Assembly (NCBI GenBank): GCA_028583605.1
Contig: CM053337.1
Location: 28,840,397-28,904,396, forward strand
Direction of reading: 5' to 3'
Origin: Dastarcus helophoroides
Taxonomy: Eukaryota; Arthropoda; Insecta; Coleoptera; Bothrideridae
Length of the DNA: 64,000 nucleotides
How positions within the stretch are numbered: position 1 is the stretch's first letter; the number at the start of each line of letters is the position of its first letter. Both the position numbers and the translations under genes were made by a program. This document shows positions 35,149 to 46,705 of the stretch, piece after piece. Under the pieces are notes generated by a model. That model saw only the letters and a program-made list of their open reading frames with translations, was not told the origin of the DNA and did not search any database.

Positions 35149-38100
35149 TCAAATTAGAGGAGGTGTATGACTTGGAGAGGAATAATTTGAACTGGATGAA
35201 GATGAACTGGTACTACTGCAGGAAGAACACGAAGATGAATGTGAAGAACTGGAACTATCACTTGAGTACCGTTTCTTCTCATATTTATGCTTCAATTCTG
35301 ATACCAATTTCTTTGTCCTCCTTTTTATAACATTGTTTGCGGAATCCCTGGCATAATTTGACGATGGAAAATTCATTTCCGGAGTTGAGTATCCTGAGAT
35401 TGATGAAGTATTTTTAACAGAGCAATTTGATCTATAAGACTCTGGACTCCTGTTAAAATCTTGGTAGGAGGTAGAAGGAGCGTTCAATATATCTCTCTGG
35501 TAATTCGACCTATTGGACAAAGACGACGAAGATGACTTCTTCGATTTTGATCTCCTGTAATTATCCTTGGTTTTCCTCTGGAACTCCTCTGATAATCGCC
35601 TGGAGGATACACTCCTAGAATCATCAGAAGCTCTAACGCCGTTCTCCAAGGTGAAGTGCAGCGTGGATGGTGGCCGCGATGACATCATCATGGAGCTACT
35701 CGGACTCTGATTCCTGGGCTCGAAAACCGCTTGCGAAGTCGATGGATACGGCGACACGCTTCTGAAGTTGATAGGGCTCAAATCTGAGGAACTCGAATAG
35801 TGATGGAGGGAGGTACACCTGGATACGTTCGGCGCTGAATGGCAGGAGCTCGCGACGGCCACTCCTCCCGATTGCAATGGCGGGGAAGGCGTATAGGTGT
35901 CTCTGTTATTGTTCGATGCATCGACTAGCAATCCTGACGTTCCAGGTCGCACATGAGCTGGAATTGTGTCCTCTCCCACACTAATCTCAGAGTCAGATTT
36001 TTCGGATTTATTTTCTAATTTCGTGATTCGGATCCTGATGCGGTTGCGTAGTTCCTCCAGAGGAGTATCGGAATCATCCTCGTTGCCACTTCGTCTTCTT
36101 TCTCGCTTTGGTCGCTTACTTCTTCGAGTTGATCTTCCTCTAGACCTCCTCTTTCTTGCATTTTGAGCGTACTCATCAGAATCCGAACATAAAGAAGTGC
36201 TACTAGATCTGGAGCTGGAATGCGTGCTGGGACTCATCGGAATCGGCATGGGCACTTCCGACGTAACGATGACATCATCGTCGGAATCGCTCGTCAATTC
36301 GATGATTGGAGGGTTGGAGTTGTTTGTTTCATTGACGATTACCACATCGCTGTCGTTGTCCTCGACGTCAAAGACATCTATCAGCGGCGTGGGGGAAGTA
36401 GGTCTTGTGGTGTATATCACGTGACGGTCATAACCGATGATGTCGAACGGAGACCGCATAAAATTGTAAAATTCGTGTATGAAATGTTCAGTGCGGTCGC
36501 CCAAATGTGGTCTGACTAAATCTGCAAATGATCGACTGCATACGTGATGTCTGAATAGAGCTTCCAATATATTTTCCACTAAGGGCATTATTTGTGGAGT
36601 GTTATTGCGAAGTAAGGCATTTAATTCCCTGTTCAACCAAGGGACGAGGCGAGTTCTAGCCGCCGGATTGTCCCTAAAATAAAATATATGTTAACATTGG
36701 TTTATGACATAAAAGTTTTTGCTAGTTCATAGATCTAGACATCAGGCTGGCCGAGAGAAATTTCTGGCGGCTGGTGACAGTCATGAGGCGAGGCCTCCGA
36801 CATTCTTTATGTACTTGATAAACATTGAAACTCGTGAATCTCTTGATTCACGAGTTTCAATGTTTATAAAGTTCAATTACCACTTCTACTAATAACTACG
36901 AAACATTTTTTTTAATTTTCTCCAAAACTCTAGACTAATAACAACAAATGAAAGGCAAAAAAATCCCACACACGTTCCATATTTCTAATATCTTCTTCCG
37001 CCAGGGCCCCTATGAGCAGTAATACAAGTGAACCTTGTAAACCAGAATATTCGGTTGGAGTTTTTAAAATATCTAGAGTTCGAGGTCAAAATAAAAATTT
37101 TAACAAAAAGACTATGCCTATAATTTCTAGAACAAAAATCCACGTTTAATTGGGAAATTCGGCATGTAGAGAAAAAGTTTCTGTTATAAAAATGGAACAA
37201 AATCGGACAATCTTTTAACAATAGATCACAAAATTTTAAGAAGAAATTGGAATAAATTCAAATTTAAATTAGGAATGTAACCGTAACCGAAACTATCGTA
37301 TATCCGTATTCATAGCCGAAACTGTTTCGAAACTGCTAAATGTTTCGGATAATGTCGGATGTTGTTGAAATAATTTTATTAATTTCAGTCGACGATTGTT
37401 TTTTTTTGGTCGATTAAAATTATGAGTTAAACTAGGTGGTATGACCTGACCTTACTCACTATTGCCACGGCCACTAACTACTTTCTTTAAAGTGTTAAAT
37501 GCATCGTTTTTTTTTAATTTCGACATTTTTCCACAATTTTTTTTTGAAAATTTCACGTTTTTAATTACTTGCATTTTTCATTTTTACTTTTTTCAAAATT
37601 TGTCTTTTTGAAAATTACAAAATTTTTTAAGAATTTCAGATTTCTTTAAAAATTTGGCTATAAAAATTTTTGATAATGTCTAGTTTTTTTTCCAAAATTT
37701 GATTTTATTTAAAAATGTAGACTTTTTGCACAAATTTGATTTCTTATCAACATTTGGGCTCTAAACATTTCAGCTTTTTTCAACATTATGAAATTTTTAT
37801 TGTTTTTGAAAATTTTGATTTTTTTATGTTTCAATTGTTTCCGAAAATGTCTATTTTATTGAAAATTTCGATTTTTTTTTAGATATTTCGACGTTTTTTT
37901 GGCAAAAATTCTACTTTTAAAAAATTCTTAATATTTTGAAAATGTAGATTTTCAAATCTAAACTTTCCTTTAAAATTTTTGAGTTTTTCAAAATTTCAGC
38001 TTTTTCTCCAAATTAACATTTTTTTAAAGATAATAATTTTTTTAAATCAAAATTTTGACTAATTTTTAAATTTTTAAAAATTTTAATTGGGTAATTACAT

Positions 38101-41100
38101 TTTAAAATATCGGTTTTAAATGTAAATTCTCTTTTTTTTTAATTGAGATTCTTTTGGAAATTTTTAGTTGTAATTTCTTGATTTTTATATTTTCTAATAT
38201 TTTTAAAACATTTTGAATTATTCTTTAGAAATTTTGACCTTTCAAAGCTTAAATTGTTGTCGAAAATTTAGCTTTTTTTGTTAAAAATATTGGCTTCTCT
38301 AAAAATTTTGACTTTTTGCAAAATTTCTATTTTTTTTTTTTGGTGAAACGGATTGGTCCTTGGTTATCTTCAAAAACTGAAATACAAATCTTGTCCCCTG
38401 AAGAGAGATCTCTCTGAAGATGATAGCTTGGATGTCGAAACGCGTTAGTGCAACCTTCGTTGTGTTTTTTAATCTTTCTTGGTTTCAGGGGACAAGATTT
38501 GTATTTCAATTTCTAATTTTTTAAAATTCATACTTTTTAGAAACTGTATATTTTTCAAATCTGGATTTTCTTTCAATTTTTTGTTTTTTTTTCAAAAATT
38601 CGCCCTTTTCTCAAAATTTACTTTTTGTGAAAATTATACATTTTTTAAAATCAAAATTTTGACTAATTTTTGATTGTTTCAAAATTTCACCCTTTTCCCA
38701 AAAATTACAATTTTTCAAGTCAAAATTTTGATTAATTTTTTAATAAAATAAAGACCTTGTTTGAAAATTTTCTTTTTTAATACGAATTTTTTAAGTGTCG
38801 ATTTTTTCGAAATTTTTAGCTGTAATTTAGTGATTCTTATATTTTCTAATTTTTTCGGAAATTTCGATTTTTTTTATGCTTCAATTGTTTCCGAGGTTTA
38901 GATTTCAATGTTTAGATTTTTTTCGAAAATTTAGCTTTTCTTGTTACAAATATCGACTTTTCTGAAAATTTAGACCTTTTAGTAAAATTTCTATCTATAA
39001 ATCCTTACTTTTTGGAAAATGTAGATTTTCAAATCTGGACTTTCCTTAAAATTTTTGGTTTTTTTTTTTAATTTCAGCTTCTCAAAATTTACATTATAAT
39101 TATTTTTAAATCAAAATTTTGACTAATTTTTTGAATTTCTAATTAGTTAATTATTATTTTCAAATATCAACTTTATTTGAAACTTTTTTTTTAATCGCTT
39201 TAATTGACTTTTTTTAAGTGTCGATTTTTTTGGACCTTTTTTGCTGTAATTTGGTGATTTTTATATTTTCATTTTGTTTTAAATCTCGACTATCTAAAAT
39301 TTTGGAATTTTTTTTCAAAATTTTAATTTTTGAAAATTTGCGATTTAAATATTTTAATTATCCAAAACTATTCAAAATTTCGATTTTTTCAAATCTTTGA
39401 CTTTTTTGATAATTTTGGCTTTTCTTGAATATTTGGACTTCTCAAAATTTGGCTATTTTTGAAATTTTAGTACTTCTCAAAATTTCAACCAACTTTAAAT
39501 TTTTTTAAAAATATTTAATATTTAAATATCTCTTTAAATCTCTTTAAATATGGCGACTTTTTCAAAATTTTGCTTTTTTTTAGTTTTTTTAAATAGTAGT
39601 AGTAGTAGTAGTAGAAACCAAATGCAAATAATAGGTACCTAATTAATACTTTAATTCAACGTTATAAGTAATTTTTATAGATATCGTACATGTATGTTGG
39701 AGGAACAGGGAACTGCTATCCCTTTAAGAAGTTTTATGGTTGCGTTTTAATTCTCGACGTGTATTCATATACAGTCTGTCAAGTAAGAGCGTGGTCGTGT
39801 TAATTTATAAAAAAAATATTTTATGAAACTTTCATATTTTTATATACATTGTACACATTACAAACAATGATGCAATTCGGTCAATAATGTGTCCAGTCAC
39901 CACCGGCGTCGATAATTGCCTGGCATCTCCGAGGCATGCTTTCTACTAATTTGACGGCGTATTCTAGTGGCAAGGATCTCCAGATCCGATGAATTTCGTA
40001 AGACAACTGCTTCCAAGTGTATGTGCGTCTTCCACGAAGCTTCTGTTTAATATATGCCCACACATTTTCAATAGGGTTTGCATCGGGCGACTGCGATGGC
40101 CAATCCAATGTAACGATGCCAGATTAAGTCTTCCACTGAGTACAGAGCTTGCTGCGGTGTTTAGGATCGTTGTCCTCCTGCAGAAACCAATCTTCATTTT
40201 TTGTGATGAACCATCGTTTGGCAGATGGCAGTAAAGCCTTTTTGTAGATTTTTATCATTTTCTCGGCATTTAGGTTGTCAGTAAAGAGGTACAAAATGCC
40301 GAATCCCTGCTTTGAGAAGCGCCCCCAAAGATGCACCTTTATTCCATGTTTTACGGTCCGCTGAATAAGCCTATTGGTGGAAGTTGACCAGGCTCGCGTG
40401 AGGACAGAACGTGCCCATATAGAACATTCATCAGTAAAAATGACATTTTCAAAATCTCTATCAATATTCTCATGCGCCCAAGCGAGTCGCTTTGTCACAT
40501 GTTTTTCAGTCAACAGAGGCTTCTTCATTGTGTTGCGCCATTTCAGATCATGAGTACGAAGAAGGGTTCGGATAGTTTCGTAGGATATATCTAAACCTTT
40601 TGCCATTAATTTTGCTTGTCCTTGCCGCAGTGTTAAAGAAGGATTCCGCGAAAACAGATTCACTATTCTTTTTTATCTTTTTTGTTCACTTTTCCTATCG
40701 AACCACGTTCTGGTAAATCATCGACATTTTTAGCCACTTTATATCGCTGTATCCACTTCTGTACAAATGCCTTCGACTTTCTCATATATTTATCAGCCGC
40801 TGATTGCGACATTTTGGGACCTTTCGGGTGGATGCAAAGGAACACAGCCTCGTAGCGCGACGCGTACTTACCACTCATGGCGTTTAACGTGATTCTCTTT
40901 CAAAAGATCAACGACAACTGAACCTTTGTTGACAATGCATCAACGACAAAGCTTCCCTGTATCGGCTCGCGAAGGAATTAGAGCAAAATCTTTCATTAAC
41001 TGTCGGTAAAGTCGACCACTCTCTTACTTGACAGACAGTAGCTTCGAGAGTGGCCGCACTGGATATTCCTATAATGCTAACCTGCTTCCAGTTGGTACCT

Positions 41101-44100
41101 GCCTAGCGCCAACTGGCAACAGCGCTCTGCATAAGAGACCGCACTGCATTCTCAGTCTAAAATTCACTATAGACACTTTATTCTGTACTCTCTGGCATAA
41201 GTGTCAACTATCCTGATAGAAGCTATCCAACTCTCAGCTGTGTAGATGAGTCCATTCTTAGAACTATTTTAAAAATTTCGCCTTTTTGAAAATGTAGATA
41301 CATTTTTTTAAATTTCCACTTTCTTAAAATCGTCCAAAAATTTCGACATTTCTGACGATGTTGCCTTTTTCGCAATATTTATTGCTAAGATTTTTCGATA
41401 ATGTCGGTATTTTCGAAACTTTGTCTAAACATTCTTCAATTCTTTAAGTGTCTATATTTCTGCAAAATTTTAACTCCAAGATTTACGAAATCTTCAAGCT
41501 ATTTTCGAAAATTAAAATAAAATTACAATTTTTATCTTTTTTGAAATATCTACTTTTTTTTGGAAATTTTGACTGCATAAAAATTTCAACATTTTTCAAA
41601 ATTTTCAATTTTTAGAAAATTTTGGCTTTCAACATTTTAGACTTTCTTTAAAACTTTTTTTTAAATTTCAAATTTTGTTTCTAAAATTTCACCAAAAATT
41701 TCATTTGTTAAAAATTGCGATTCTTCTGATAATTTTGTTTTTTCTAATATAAAAATTTCGAAAATGCCGCTCTTTTTTTAAATTTGACATTTTACAATTC
41801 TTGACATTTTTTAATAACGTTGACATTCTTTAAAATTTTAGACCATTTCCCAGAATTTTAACTTTCTTAAAAATTACGAATTTTTTTGAAAATTTTGCCA
41901 CTTTTCCAAATTTTGGAAATGTCGATTTGTTTCAAATTTTAACCGATTTCAAATTTTCTGTTTTTTTTTTGTAAATTTTTACTGTCTATGAAAATTTTGA
42001 ATTTTTAAAAATTCGACCGTTTATATTTTGACTTTTCCAAAAATTTAGAGATTTCGACTAGTTTTAAAGTTTGGAATTCTATTTCAACACTTTTTAAAAG
42101 ACTAATTTTTTTGAAAATTTTTATTTTAAAGGTTATTCAAAATTTCAACTATCCAAAAATTTCGTATTTTCTGATAATTTTGCTTCTCTTCAATATTTAA
42201 ACTTTTCGAAGGTTTTAGTTTTTTTTTGAAAATTTGATTAAACATTTTTAAATTATTTAAATCAAGACAACTTGACTATTTTTGAAATTTTACACATTTT
42301 CCCCAAATTTCAACTGTTTAAAAATGATTGGAAAACTTGACCATCTTTTCAGATTTTTCAATTTTTTGAAAATGGCGATTTAAACGTAATTTCGACATTT
42401 TTTTTTAATTTCAACATTTTCCAAAATTTCGACTTTTGTTTTTGAAAATTCTGAATTCAACATTTTCGATGGTGATTTAAACGAAATTTCTACATTTTTT
42501 TCAAAATTATAACATTTTTAAAAATTTTGAAATTTTTTTAAAAACAAACTTTCACTTTTTTGAAATTTACTCTTGTATATTTTTACATTTTCTTTTTTCA
42601 AAATTTCAACACCTTTCATTTCAAATTTTAGGGAGCTTCGACTATTTCTCAAAATTTTTACATCTTCCAAAATTCCAAAAATAGACGAAACTCACGATTT
42701 GGAGTTTTTTTTTTGGAAATGTTTTTTTTGGAAATGTTGCCTATTTTAAATTGTCGACTTTCTTTTTTTTTGAATATTACATTCTATTTTTGAAATCTTA
42801 GACTATTTATATATTTATTTATATTTCCCATATTTGATTTCTTGGAAATTTGTAAAAAATGTAGATATTTTTTAAAATTTCGACTCTGAAAATTCAACTT
42901 CAACATTTTCAACTGTTCAAAATTGTAACTTTGTTCGAAAATTTCCATTACTTTCAATTTTCATATTTTTTTTTTTAAATTTCAACATTTCAAATTATCG
43001 GAGATTAGATTTTTTCAAAATTTCCACATTTTCCAAAGTGTCGAAAGTTTGACATTTCGTCTTTTCTTATAATTCGGGCTTTTAAAAACTTGACTGAGTA
43101 CTTTTCAAATTTTTAAATCTCGATATTTTTTAAACTATGTGACTGTTTTAAAAATCTATTTTCCTAAATTTTAACTTGTTAAAAGGTCTTTGAAAATGCC
43201 ATATTTTTAGATTTCCAAAATTTTTGAAAATGTCGATTTCTTCGAAATTTTAAGTTTTTCAAAATTTTACCATTTTAGAAAACTGTGACTGCACCATTTT
43301 CAACTTTTTCAAAATTTTAATTCTTTTTTTAAAAATTTCTTCCTAAACTGAGATTTTCACATTTTCTGAAAATTTTTTTTTCCAAAGTTTCTAATTTTCC
43401 AAAATGTAGAAATTTTGAAAAATAGTCAAAACTCACGATTTAGACTTTTTTTGATGGAAATTCCTTTAAATGTTGACTTTCTAAATTTTCGACCTTTTTT
43501 AAAACTTCGATTTGAATGAAGACTTTCTAAATTTCGATATTTTAAAAAAAATTGACCATTTTTGAAGTCTTAAGACTATTTTCCCAAATTTCAACTTTTT
43601 AAAATGTTTTAGAAAATTTTGCCACATTTTCAGATTTTCGAATTGTTTGAAAACGGCGACTTCAAAGTTCAAATATTTTTGAAATCTTGACTTTTTTGAA
43701 AATTTTGACCTTTTTTCAATATTTCGAAATTTTTCAAAAATTCGACTTTTTGAAAAAATACTTCACGATTTTTGACTGTTTTCAAAATTTTTAATTTTTT
43801 AAAAACTTTGTCCTTTTAAAATTTCGTCTTTTCCGACAATTTGGAGTTTTTTAAAAACTTCGCCTTATTTTTAAATTTTTCCAAAAATATCTTTTCCGAA
43901 AATATTAAAACTTTGGAGTTTCCACTATTTTTCAAAATTTCGACTACTTTATAAGATTTTGCCTTTTTTTTTTGAATTTTTGAGTCGATTTTTTTTAAAC
44001 TTTCGAGTTTTTTCAAATACGATTTTTTTAAATACTAACTCTTTTTAAAAATTTCAAAATTCAGTTATTTTTAATTTGGACTTTCTTTCAAATTTTCGAA

Positions 44101-46065
44101 ATTTTTCAAAAATTGTAGCTATTTTTAAAAATTTCATAAAAACAGTTACAGTTACTCAAGTGCCTATTTATCAAGAAAGATGATTCGTTGGTAAGCCTAA
44201 CCTGATTAAATGGCATTACCTGTTTCCCCTCACAGATCTACAAGATGTTTACATGTTATGATTTATAACTCTGTAATTTTTTCGACAATTAACCACCGAC
44301 AAAATATTATGCAGCGTTCACAAATTAACACTAACTATTTTCTGCTATTCACTATCAGCATCACCAAAATGTGTTCTTAGGACATGAGTTAAAATCGAAA
44401 TTTCAAGAAGTAAGTTAAAACTAAACTTGAATTTTAAAATGAACAATCAAACTTTTCAATTTATCAAGTCATTAGAAAAAAATAAAAATTGATGGTTCAA
44501 CCTAGAATGTCGGGAAAAAATTTAGAGCTTCCAAAAAACCAAATTCAAATAGATTTTCTAGAAATTTTGGATTTAAATTTAAAATTATTGAATTTATGTT
44601 ACTAACCTAATGAAACTTCTCATATACATTTTGCATTTAAATTGACATCAAAATTGTTACGTCGCAATTAACTTGTAAAGGAAGTAAAATTATTTTAATT
44701 AATTTTGTCCGAGGTCATACGAATATTGAGACTTAAGAACCTAATACGAAAATCAAGTTACCTGTAAAATCTAGGTGTAACATCTCTGTAGGTACCAGTG
44801 ACGTCTGGTGGGGCACTGGCCCACAGATCTTCATTATATATAGACCTCCTAAAGCTTGTGGTGGCATTATTCCTTCTTCTTAAGCCTCTGTATCTGTGTG
44901 TGGGAGTTGGTGAGTTGCAAGTTTTTAAATCAACAAGCTTTAACATACCTAATTCCAACCCTGGGTGAACTAGTTATTCCGTTCAATGAATGAGATAAAA
45001 GCATCTGCTGGATGGCACTTTCTCCTCTTGTGTCTACCGTTACAGTGGTTCTGTTACAAAATGCTAATTAGTAAACTATGCAATAAAGAATACAGCCTAC
45101 ACACATAATATGATCTAATGTAAAGTAAGTACAATTCTTTTCAGAACACATGATACATAAAAATGTTATCATCGAGATATTAACTAACAACAAAAGGAAA
45201 TTTACATTTCTAAACCATATTTTGTAAAATTTTTCAATATTCATAACTCATAAAATACATTAACCATATTTAATTAACATTTATCCGAAAATCGTGAAGT
45301 TATTAATATTTATTGTTATATTTACTGCTAATATATTTCATGAATTATTAGGGTTGCCAGATGTTCCAACCATTTGGTAATTAGGCCATTCGTGTGTGGA
45401 ATGAAATGTGGACCGAACATAGATTTATTTCGTAATTTAGAGTTAGGCAATAATTATAATTAGACAAATATAACTCACAGTACGAAATATAGTGTGGTCC
45501 TATTTTTGATCGCTTAAAAATTTCTGCGAAGCTAAAGCATGGAAAATTTAAATTGAGGACTTTTTTTTAGTCCAACCTGATTGAACAGCCACTGTTGTTC
45601 GGTAATCGAATGCTGCCAATCCTAAGATTTATGAAGAGGAAATTTCTAATAATCTAATCTCATGAGCCCAAAAACCAGTAAAACATACAAACCTGAAATG
45701 AAACTGATGCCTTGTAGGCAGATACAAGTACTGCTCATTATCCAAAATATGAATCTCCTCGACAGTTCTGTTTTCGATGATGTGCTCCTCATAATCTTCA
45801 TTAGACCTCACATTGTGTATGATGGACCTAAACGCTTGTTTGCACAGAGGGCATTCTGCTTTTATCTGGTGAAACACGGGTTAGAATAAAGAACTAATGC
45901 GGGTTTTAACGTATCTACCTTGGACCATTGCAATAAACAGTTGAAGCAAAACTGGTGCATACACGTATCTGAGAAACATTTGTTGGAGCAAGGACCCAAA
46001 CATATAGCACAATTGGGCGGAGGGCTAGCGGATGAGCTGCTCACTTCGAATTTGCTATCAGCCAT
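35149..46065 (-). CDS. topors: E3 ubiquitin/SUMO ligase Topors, four coding exons
   Basis: Exons on the minus strand: 46065-45919, 45865-45693, 44893-44762, 36673-35149. Splice sites are consensus and phases agree, giving 658 aa. A C3HC4 RING finger spans residues 19-57 (C19, C22, C35, H37, C40, C43, C54, C57), split by a 53-bp intron after QWSK. Next come HQFHFRYRG, SFRRSIYNEDLW and, opening the last exon, LVPWLNRELNALL, all hallmarks of Topors. The C-terminal half has hydrophobic-acidic SUMO-interaction-like motifs DVVIV (260-264), IIEL (274-277) and DVIV (284-287), an Arg/Ser-rich basic stretch at 303-348, and a long serine-rich tail. Topors is a nuclear ligase for ubiquitin and SUMO that acts on p53 in vertebrates and in chromatin insulator complexes in Drosophila. 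I start at ATG 46065 (MADSKFEV), the first ATG in frame. Confidence 0.93.
36674..37500. other. Topors intron 3, non-mosaic end
   Basis: Ordinary intron DNA apart from the hairpin. From about 37272 a GGAATGTAACCGTAACCG cluster with ATCGTATATCC and TTTCGGATAATGTCGG resembles the subterminal part of a hAT-like MITE. No exon is seen. Confidence 0.45.
36814..36871. repeat. Near-perfect long hairpin in topors intron 3
   Basis: A 23-bp perfect inverted repeat (36818-36840 and 36845-36867) around a 4-base loop TCTT. After one mismatch, three more pairs follow on each side. It lies about 140 bp upstream of the last exon's acceptor in transcript direction. Confidence 0.85.
38339..38511. mobile_element. 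Hammerhead-bearing foldback element, copy F
   Basis: The left arm's outer part (TTGGTGAAACGGATTGG to TTGTCCCCTGA) passes directly into the central palindrome AGAGAGATCTCTCT and an almost full right arm ending GACAAGATTTGTATTTCAAT. The left arm has lost its own ribozyme segment. Confidence 0.8.
38410..38448 (+). ncRNA. Hammerhead-ribozyme-like motif, copy F
   Basis: Plus strand: CTCT, CTGAAGA (38414-38420), T, stem GATAGC, loop TTG, stem GATGTC (one mismatch), GAAAC, GC, GTT, AGTG. The catalytic-core words are intact; stems I and II each carry one mismatch. Confidence 0.5.
39594..39614. repeat. (AGT)n microsatellite
   Basis: About seven uninterrupted AGT units. Confidence 0.9.
39772..41038 (-). 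mobile_element. Tc1/mariner-superfamily DNA transposon
   Basis: 1,267 bp with terminal inverted repeats: CAGTCTGTCAAGTAAGAG on the left and CTCTTACTTGACAGACAG on the right, followed inside by GTGGTCG and its inverse. It is flanked by TA at 39770-39771 and 41039-41040, the canonical Tc1 target duplication. Inserted in topors intron 3, encoding on the same strand as topors. Confidence 0.95.
39881..40878 (-). pseudogene. Tc1 transposase (DD34E), inactivated
   Basis: Starts at ATG 40878 (MSGKYASRYEAVFLCIHPKG). A helix-turn-helix part follows (SAADKYMRKSKAFVQKWIQRY). The catalytic triad is present: D in FTDEC, D in QEDNDPKH and E in NPIENVW, with 34 codons between the last two. Two lesions are visible. 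A one-base loss in an A run near 40668 shifts the frame after KKDKK, and an in-frame TAA at 40126-40124 follows QWKT. The C-terminus ends DAGGDWTHY before the stop at 39881. Length is close to a full Tc1 transposase (about 330 codons), so this is a rather recent but dead copy. Confidence 0.92.
41041..41260. other. Non-mosaic intron stretch with short hairpin
   Basis: About 220 bp of balanced composition next to the Tc1 element. It includes an 8-bp inverted repeat (CCAGTTGG at 41088-41095, CCAACTGG at 41109-41116). No similarity recognised. Confidence 0.35.
41265..44150 (+). repeat. AT-rich tract in topors intron 3, TTTCGAC polarity
   Basis: Continuous mosaic; nothing coding. Confidence 0.8.
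44150..44761. other. Topors intron 3, 5' part
   Basis: Ordinary AT-rich intron sequence ending at the exon 3 donor (GTAACTTG on the minus strand). No further element recognised. Confidence 0.5.
44894..45692. other. Topors intron 2
   Basis: About 800 bp of non-mosaic AT-rich DNA between the RING exons and exon 3. No conserved ORF. A patch at 45350 (TAGGGTTGCCAGATGTTCC) could be a transposon end, but no partner was found. Confidence 0.5.
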
Positions 46066-46392
46066 CACTTGTGACCATATGAAAACTTTTTCTTATAAGC
46101 GAATGACGTAGTATTTTCACTACCGTTATTTAGGCACACTAATTATTAAGTAGCACAAACAACATTAACAAAAACCAGAGAAAATGTGAAATTTTCGATT
46201 TTTGTTACTATCGACAGTGATGCAATATAAATAAAATTCAGAATTTGAGCTTTTCTTAGTAAAGTTATGAAACATTGAATTGGATTGGAATTGACAAGAA
46301 TGACATTTGGGCATTTAAAAACATCAATGACCACAGAACGTCGGAGCAATGACAGTTAAGAGCATAGAGTCTGTTTAGGGGTAAGGAAGCCC
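46066..46392 (-). promoter_or_regulatory. Presumed topors promoter/5'UTR region
   Basis: Non-mosaic sequence directly upstream of the topors start codon. No TATA box or defined initiation site can be assigned. Confidence 0.35.
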
Positions 46393-46565
46393 TTACACTA
46401 GACATTTTGTTCCGTACATTTCTCTCCGAGATAAGTGATAACTGTTCTGAGGGAAGCTATCCGAGACTTATTTATATGGCTGAGGTTCTCGGATAGCTTC
46501 AATTAGTTAGTTGACGATATATTTTATGTCATAGAGAAATGTACGGAATAAAGTCTCTAGTGTAA
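46393..46565. mobile_element. Foldback MITE upstream of topors
   Basis: Outer inverted repeats TTACACTAG and CTAGTGTAA, extended by TTCCGTACATTTCTCT and its inverse. A second perfect inner pair, GAAGCTATCCGAGA and TCTCGGATAGCTTC, sits around a 22-bp centre. The whole element can fold back on itself. No target duplication is evident and it is non-coding. Confidence 0.8.
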
Positions 46566-46624
46566 ACGTAGCGTTAAAGGTGCCACAGAACAAATAAATG
46601 TACATCATAGCGTTGATCAGAGTA

Positions 46625-46705
46625 GTGTTCACTAAATATCGATAGCAAATGTCGATAATATCGATAGTTTCGACTATCGGAAAACTATCGATAGTAATAT
46701 TCTAT
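46625..46705. promoter_or_regulatory. Cluster of TATCGATA/CGATA motifs
   Basis: Contains ATATCGATAGC, ATATCGATAG, ACTATCGG and the palindrome ACTATCGATAGT within about 75 bp. TATCGATA is the DREF site and CGATA clusters bind BEAF-32 in Drosophila. It may equally be subterminal DNA of a hAT-like MITE, as in the 50.8-kb element. Confidence 0.35.

Larger units (their letters stand above)
37500..39590 (+). repeat. AT-rich tract in topors intron 3, TTTCGAC polarity
   Basis: Dense mosaic on both sides of foldback copy F. It ends next to a short (AGT)n microsatellite. Confidence 0.8.

Noticed and set aside
35966..36519. Plus-strand frames of 66-99 codons opposite topors
   Set aside because: Antisense shadows of the low-complexity serine/acidic region of topors.
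36818..36867. Calling the topors intron hairpin a microRNA gene
   Set aside because: The stem is perfectly paired and short, with a 4-nt loop; typical miRNA precursors have bulges and longer stems. Kept only as a hairpin.
23329..44168. Shared ACTCAAGTGCCT at the ends of two mosaic tracts (about 23331 and 44156)
   Set aside because: A 12-13 bp match between two sites is expected by chance several times in 64 kb, and flanks do not align.
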